Origin: Vibrio sp. 16
GTDB taxonomy: Bacteria > Pseudomonadota > Gammaproteobacteria > Enterobacterales > Vibrionaceae
Reading direction: 5' to 3'
Assembly: GCF_963681195.1 (NCBI RefSeq)
Contig: NZ_OY808997.1
Coordinates: 1,488,001-1,552,000 of the forward strand
Length of the DNA stretch: 64,000 bases
In this document: piece by piece, positions 60,162 through 64,000 of the stretch
Position numbering within the stretch: the stretch's first letter is position 1
Layout of the letters: the number at the start of each line of letters is the position of its first letter
Translations under genes and position numbers: made by a program
The notes under the pieces: generated by a model
Told to the model about the DNA's origin: nothing
Seen by the model: only the letters and a program-made list of their open reading frames with translations
Database searches by the model: none

Positions 60162-61409
60162 TTAGATTGCCGCTTTAACCGCTTTTGCTAGCTTCTGAGC
60201 CGCCTCTTTAGGGTCTGCGGAGTCATCGTTGAAGAAGTTGGTAACGACATCATAAATTGCGCCTTGAGCGTAACTTGTCGTCGATAGGCCGTGCGCCATA
60301 CTCGGCACTAGGTCGCCAGATTTCGCGCTTGCCTTGAACGTTGCCATTGAGTCCAGCGCACATTGGTCGAACTTACTCATGTCCATATCAAGACGTACCG
60401 GAATTGAACCTTTGTTTAGGTTAAACACCTCTTGGAACTCTTTGGTTAAAATCGTTTTCGCCAGATCTTGCTGAGCTTGTTGATTCGCTGCATTGCTCAG
60501 TTCAAAGAATGCGAAGCTGTCGATGTTAAACGTGAACTGACCATCCGTGCCCGGCGCAGGAGCACAGATGTAATCTTTGCCCGGTACTTTGCCCGCTGCA
60601 GAGAATTCACCTTTTGCCCAGTCACCCATGATTTGCATCGCCGCTTCACCGTTGATGACCATAGAGGTTGCTACGTTCCAGTCACGGCCCGGAGAGTTCG
60701 CATCAATGTAGTCGCGCACTTTCTTAAACTTGGTAAACACCTCTACCATCTTATCGCCTGACAAGGTATCCATATCTAGGTCAACAAAGGCTTTGTTGTA
60801 ATCTTCGCTGCCAAGAACATCCAAAGCAACGGCTTCAAAGACGGTTGCATCCTGCCAAGGTTGGCCACCATGCGCGAGCGGTACAAAGCCAGCCGCTTTG
60901 ATCTTTTCTGCCGCTGCGAAGAACTCGTCTAATGTGGTTGGCAATTCAACGCCCGATTTTTTCAATACTTCCGGGTTTGCCCATAACCAGTTTACGCGGT
61001 GAACGTTAACAGGAACCGCCACGTACTCGCCATCGAACTTCATGACTTTAGTCACGACTGATGGAAGGATTGAATCCCACTGTTCTGCTTTCGCTGTTTT
61101 GTCCAAAGACGTTAAGAAACCTAATCCGCCCCACTCCTGAATATCGTGGCCTTTGATTTGCGCCGCTGAAGGAGGGTTTCCTGAGACCGCACGCGTTTTC
61201 AATACCGTCATCGCGGACTCACCGCCGCCACCTGCAACCGCAAAGTCTTTCCATGTGTGGTTTTGCTTTTCGAGCATCTCTTTCAGTACAGCAGCAGATT
61301 TGGCCTCACCGCCCGCAGTCCACCAGTGAAGCACTTCCACTTCTCCCGCATGAGAAAGAGCAGAGGCAGACAAGAGCGATAAAGTAAGTAGGGTTTTATT
61401 CATTTTCAT
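60162..61409 (-). CDS. gtsA: Glucose-type sugar-binding protein (GtsA/GltB-like)
   Basis: 415 aa family 1 periplasmic binding protein. Signal peptide [21 protein letters not shown]. The mature start [25 protein letters not shown] and the motif [32 protein letters not shown] are nearly those of the Pseudomonas glucose-binding protein, so glucose (or mannose) is the probable ligand. The sugar-contacting HWWTAGGE and GDWAKGE motifs are intact. GGAAG lies 6 nt before the ATG. First gene of the importer, 145 bp after the sensor kinase. Confidence 0.9.
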   Translation of the reverse strand: MKMNKTLLTLSLLSASALSHAGEVEVLHWWTAGGEAKSAAVLKEMLEKQNHTWKDFAVAGGGGESAMTVLKTRAVSGNPPSAAQIKGHDIQEWGGLGFLTSLDKTAKAEQWDSILPSVVTKVMKFDGEYVAVPVNVHRVNWLWANPEVLKKSGVELPTTLDEFFAAAEKIKAAGFVPLAHGGQPWQDATVFEAVALDVLGSEDYNKAFVDLDMDTLSGDKMVEVFTKFKKVRDYIDANSPGRDWNVATSMVINGEAAMQIMGDWAKGEFSAAGKVPGKDYICAPAPGTDGQFTFNIDSFAFFELSNAANQQAQQDLAKTILTKEFQEVFNLNKGSIPVRLDMDMSKFDQCALDSMATFKASAKSGDLVPSMAHGLSTTSYAQGAIYDVVTNFFNDDSADPKEAAQKLAKAVKAAI

Positions 61410-61533
61410 TGTTATCTTCCATGTATTGGATTAGAAATCAGGGCCGACCACATTCCTGACCCGTTCACTTCGTGCTTGAACACTATGGAGTCTATCCAAA
61501 TAGAATTTTTTGATTGAAACAAAGCGTAAAGCC

Positions 61534-61555
61534 AATGTAACAAGAAAGTTACATT
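61534..61555. promoter_or_regulatory. Inverted repeat at the sensor-kinase stop / importer promoter region
   Basis: AATGTAAC-AAGAAA-GTTACATT is a perfect 8-bp inverted repeat overlapping the kinase stop codon by 2 bp and lying about 125 bp before the sugar-binding protein gene. It may be a response-regulator site or a transcript-end hairpin; no T-run follows. Confidence 0.4.
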
Positions 61556-63002
61556 AGACTTCTAAGCTAGGTGGGATAAAGAGTTGCGCGCGAAGACCGC
61601 CGTTAGGAAGATTGCTAATAATGAGATCTCCACCATGTCCATGGAGAATGTTGCGGCAGATTCCAAGCCCTAAACCATGTCCTTGGTCATCGTCAGCCAA
61701 CCTAAAATAGGGCTCAAACACTTGCTCTTGTTTCTCTTCGGGAATGCCAGGGCCGGCATCATCAACCGTGATGGTAATCCACTCATCTGAAACGCCGATG
61801 GATACCTCGGCGCTGGTACCGTACTTGACGGCGTTATCGAGAATATTGGTGATGACCCGTTTCATCGCCAATGGTTTAGCAACGATCGGATCCATCGGAA
61901 CCGGCACGAACGCCACGACTTGCACTCTGTGGTTCATGGGTTCAATCACAGACAAGATCATCTCATTGAGGTCAATAAAGGCGTTGTTTTCGTGTAAGTC
62001 AGTGTCTCTGACACATTGCAGCGCCCCCTTGACCATCATTTCCAACTCATCGAGGTCTTTATTAAATTTGCTGCGCTTTGTGTCATTTTCCAGAAGTTCA
62101 GCACGTAAACGAAGACGAGTTATCGGGGTTTTTAGATCATGAGAGATGGACGAAAACAGATGTTCTCTATCCGCGACATAACGCCGTATACGTTGCTGCA
62201 TTCGATTGAAAGCCCGAGTCGCTGTGACTAATTCACTTGCCCCTTCTTCAGCAAGCGGAGGCTGATCGATATCCATACTCATTTCATTCGCCGCTTTGGC
62301 TAATCGCTTCAACGGTTTGACTTGGCGACGCATCAGTAAATAGGTCAAACCCAATAGCAGAGTCGTTGAGAGAATTAAAAAGACAATTTGCTCGCGAGCG
62401 ATAACCGTATCATCTAAAGTCACATACGGTGCGGGCAACAACGCCGCTATGTACACCCACTCATGACTGCTCAGTTCAATTTGTACTACCAATATCGGAG
62501 GGTCTATCGGAGACAAGGTTAACGTATGATGCGCCCAAGATTTCGGAAGATCGTGCAGGTAAATGTCATTTTTAAGGAGCCGCAGATTATCAGGACGCGA
62601 GAAATCAACGGAAATTGAATCCACCTTGGTGAGTTTTTGATTCAACACAGAAGACACGGCTTGGATAGAAGCCTGTTTTAGACGAGTCTCTTCTATCGGT
62701 TCAACAATCAGCTTTTCTTTATTAAACGAGACGAAAAAACGCGTACCGCCCATATTGCGAATTTGGTCCAAAACGATGTGTCGGTAGCGCACGGGCAGAG
62801 ATTGAAAGAAGGTCACCGTGGAGGCAAACATATTGGCCATGCTTTGCGACGCATCTTGGATACCCGCCAGTTCCTTCTGCTTTGACTCACTGTACCAAAT
62901 GGCGGTCGCGATTCCCTGCGCCAACACCACCGCCAACAGCGCAAGACCCAAGGTTCGAGTCACCAGTGAGTTTGGCTTGATGAGACGCAGTAAACTCAGC
63001 AT
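61554..63002 (-). CDS. Sensor histidine kinase (GtrS-like)
   Basis: 482 aa inner-membrane kinase. The first membrane helix (TLGLALLAVVLAQGIATAIWY) is followed by a periplasmic domain of about 150 residues, the second helix (IVFLILSTTLLLGLTYLLM), HAMP (RRQVKPLKRLAKAANEMS) and the H-box SSISHDLKTPITRLRLRAELL. The catalytic domain has NILDNAVKYG, DDAGPGIPEE and GHGLGLGICRNILHGHGG. It lies 3 nt after its response regulator and directly upstream of the glucose-type importer, like GtrS in Pseudomonas. The signal is probably a sugar or sugar acid, by analogy. Confidence 0.85.
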   Translation of the reverse strand: MLSLLRLIKPNSLVTRTLGLALLAVVLAQGIATAIWYSESKQKELAGIQDASQSMANMFASTVTFFQSLPVRYRHIVLDQIRNMGGTRFFVSFNKEKLIVEPIEETRLKQASIQAVSSVLNQKLTKVDSISVDFSRPDNLRLLKNDIYLHDLPKSWAHHTLTLSPIDPPILVVQIELSSHEWVYIAALLPAPYVTLDDTVIAREQIVFLILSTTLLLGLTYLLMRRQVKPLKRLAKAANEMSMDIDQPPLAEEGASELVTATRAFNRMQQRIRRYVADREHLFSSISHDLKTPITRLRLRAELLENDTKRSKFNKDLDELEMMVKGALQCVRDTDLHENNAFIDLNEMILSVIEPMNHRVQVVAFVPVPMDPIVAKPLAMKRVITNILDNAVKYGTSAEVSIGVSDEWITITVDDAGPGIPEEKQEQVFEPYFRLADDDQGHGLGLGICRNILHGHGGDLIISNLPNGGLRAQLFIPPSLEV

Positions 63003-63005
63003 TCG

Positions 63006-63728
63006 TTAATGCTCGATAGTAACGGGCACAGCCAGAATATATCCATTACCCCGCATGGTTTTGATGTACTGGGGGTATTTACCACTGTCGCCTAGACGGT
63101 TTCTCAAGCGACTTAATTGAACGTCAATTCCGCGCTCGAACGGCAACGCTTCTCTACCGCGAGTGGCAAATGAAATCGTATCCCTGTCTAAGACCTCATT
63201 CGGACGAGTTAAAAACAGCATCAAAAGCGCGAAGTCACTGCCAGATAAATCATGCTCTTGGCCATTTTCAAGGTGGATAATCTTATGTGCGAGGGTATCA
63301 AGGCGCCAATCGCCAAAGGTGATATGTTTAGGGAGCGCATCCGCTGGTTTGTCGTCACTCAATTGCACCCGACGCAACACGGCTTTGATGCGCGCAACAA
63401 GCTGCCTCGGGTTAAAAGGCTTGGCGATGTAATCATCAGCGCCAATTTCTAAGCCGATGATTTGATCCGTTTCATCCGATACCGCAGTGAGCATGATGAT
63501 CGGAACGCTAGACTCTCGACGAATATACTGGCATAAGGTAAAGCCATCATCGCCTGGTAGCATTACATCTAACAAAACCAGTTCTGGATAACCAGTTTGC
63601 TCTAGGTGTAGCTTAAGCTGCTCCCCATCTGCGACCGTGTCTACAAGGTAGCCCGACTTAGTTAGATATTCGTCTAACAGTTCTCGAATCTCTTGATCGT
63701 CATCTACAACAAGTATTTTAGCGCTCAT
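63006..63728 (-). CDS. OmpR-family response regulator (GltR-like)
   Basis: 240 aa. The receiver domain has DDDQE, phospho-acceptor D54 (LVLLDVMLPGDDG), a Thr in MLTAVSD and a Lys in YIAKPFNPRQ. The winged-helix output (about 140-235) has FDxx-type FALLMLFLTRPNEVLDRDTIS, then RGIDVQLSRLRNRLGDSGKYPQYIKTMRGNGYIL. First gene of the two-component unit; the kinase starts 3 nt after its stop. It likely controls the downstream sugar importer. Confidence 0.88.
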   Translation of the reverse strand: MSAKILVVDDDQEIRELLDEYLTKSGYLVDTVADGEQLKLHLEQTGYPELVLLDVMLPGDDGFTLCQYIRRESSVPIIMLTAVSDETDQIIGLEIGADDYIAKPFNPRQLVARIKAVLRRVQLSDDKPADALPKHITFGDWRLDTLAHKIIHLENGQEHDLSGSDFALLMLFLTRPNEVLDRDTISFATRGREALPFERGIDVQLSRLRNRLGDSGKYPQYIKTMRGNGYILAVPVTIEH

Positions 63729-63882
63729 AAACCCTAATTCATTACCAATGATGCTTGGCTATTAGTGTAGTGAGATGGTACTCAGAAGCTGATTGATTAT
63801 TTTGCATAATTTGAACAAAGTGCAGACGAGGTTCACAAGTTTGTCATGCGAATAAAAACAGATCTATCAGTCATTCATCTTG

Positions 63883-64000
63883 TTAAGACGAACAACTGAT
63901 TTCCATCTTCTTGCCCCATTCCGGAGGCAGATTCGCATAGGCGTCTTTATCGGGTTGCTCATCAAATGGATGTTTTAGCAGTTCAGCAAGCGCTTCTACT
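63883..64000 (-). CDS. selO: Protein adenylyltransferase SelO, C-terminal end only
   Basis: The last 39 codons of a gene entering from the right edge. The deduced end ([20 protein letters not shown], then KKMEISCSS and stop) matches the conserved tail of the SelO/YdiU (UPF0061) pseudokinase-fold AMPylase family, where the final C-x-S corresponds to the selenocysteine region of the eukaryotic protein. The catalytic region lies outside the window, so the call rests on the tail alone. Confidence 0.75.
   Translation of the reverse strand, partial: VEALAELLKHPFDEQPDKDAYANLPPEWGKKMEISCSS

Overview
The window is a 64 kb stretch of gammaproteobacterial chromosome that reads as Vibrio (most likely chromosome 1). 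The grounds are high protein similarity to known Vibrio/E. coli housekeeping families, the gene orders lolA-rarA-serS and tig-clpP-clpX-lon-hupB-ppiD, a competence comEA gene beside cmk-rpsA-ihfB-lapAB-pyrF, a dctBD/dctPQM dicarboxylate locus next to tig, and a Vibrio-type ERIC repeat. No rRNA, tRNA, CRISPR, prophage or insertion sequence was seen. Both edges cut a gene: fadH on the left and the C-terminus of selO on the right, both on the minus strand.

Layout. 1-5.1 kb: fadH (minus) with a FadR-type operator, then sppA and ansA (plus). 5.1-8.0 kb: a TetR regulator divergent from a two-gene unit (MBL-fold hydrolase plus NAD-dependent epimerase/reductase), with a 27-bp palindromic operator between them. 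8.0-12.2 kb (minus): a YecA-like SEC-C protein, lolA, rarA, an ERIC-like element, serS. 12.5-20.2 kb: dusC (plus), a membrane diguanylate cyclase, a COG2984-type amino-acid ABC importer, a methyltransferase and cysB (all minus). 20.5-22.1 kb (plus): a coiled-coil membrane protein and miaE. 22.2-32.9 kb (minus): a Yej-like peptide ABC importer with two separate ATPases, followed by an outer-membrane-barrel-like protein and a 1375-residue lipoprotein metzincin protease. 33.3-47.6 kb (minus): the core block pyrF, lapB, lapA, ihfB, rpsA, cmk, comEA, ppiD, hupB, lon, clpX, clpP, tig. 48-56.6 kb: dctB-dctD (plus), a DUF3857/transglutaminase protein and dctPQM (minus), with a good sigma-54 promoter before dctP. 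57.1-63.7 kb (minus): a GltR/GtrS-like two-component system, then a glucose-type ABC importer.

How the parts connect. DctB senses C4-dicarboxylates and DctD, a sigma-54 activator, should act at the -24/-12 promoter of dctPQM 5.4 kb away. GltR/GtrS precedes and probably controls the sugar importer, as in the Pseudomonas gts/glt locus. In both importers a strong hairpin separates the binding-protein gene from the membrane genes, which fits excess binding protein. The proteostasis genes (tig, clpPX, lon, ppiD) cluster together, and lon has a recognisable sigma-32 promoter.

The least explained part is 22.2-32.9 kb. A surface-type lipoprotein protease, an outer-membrane-barrel-like partner and a peptide importer lie in one orientation and could form a peptide-acquisition system. 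The functional link is inference. All calls come from reading the sequence; no database search was run.
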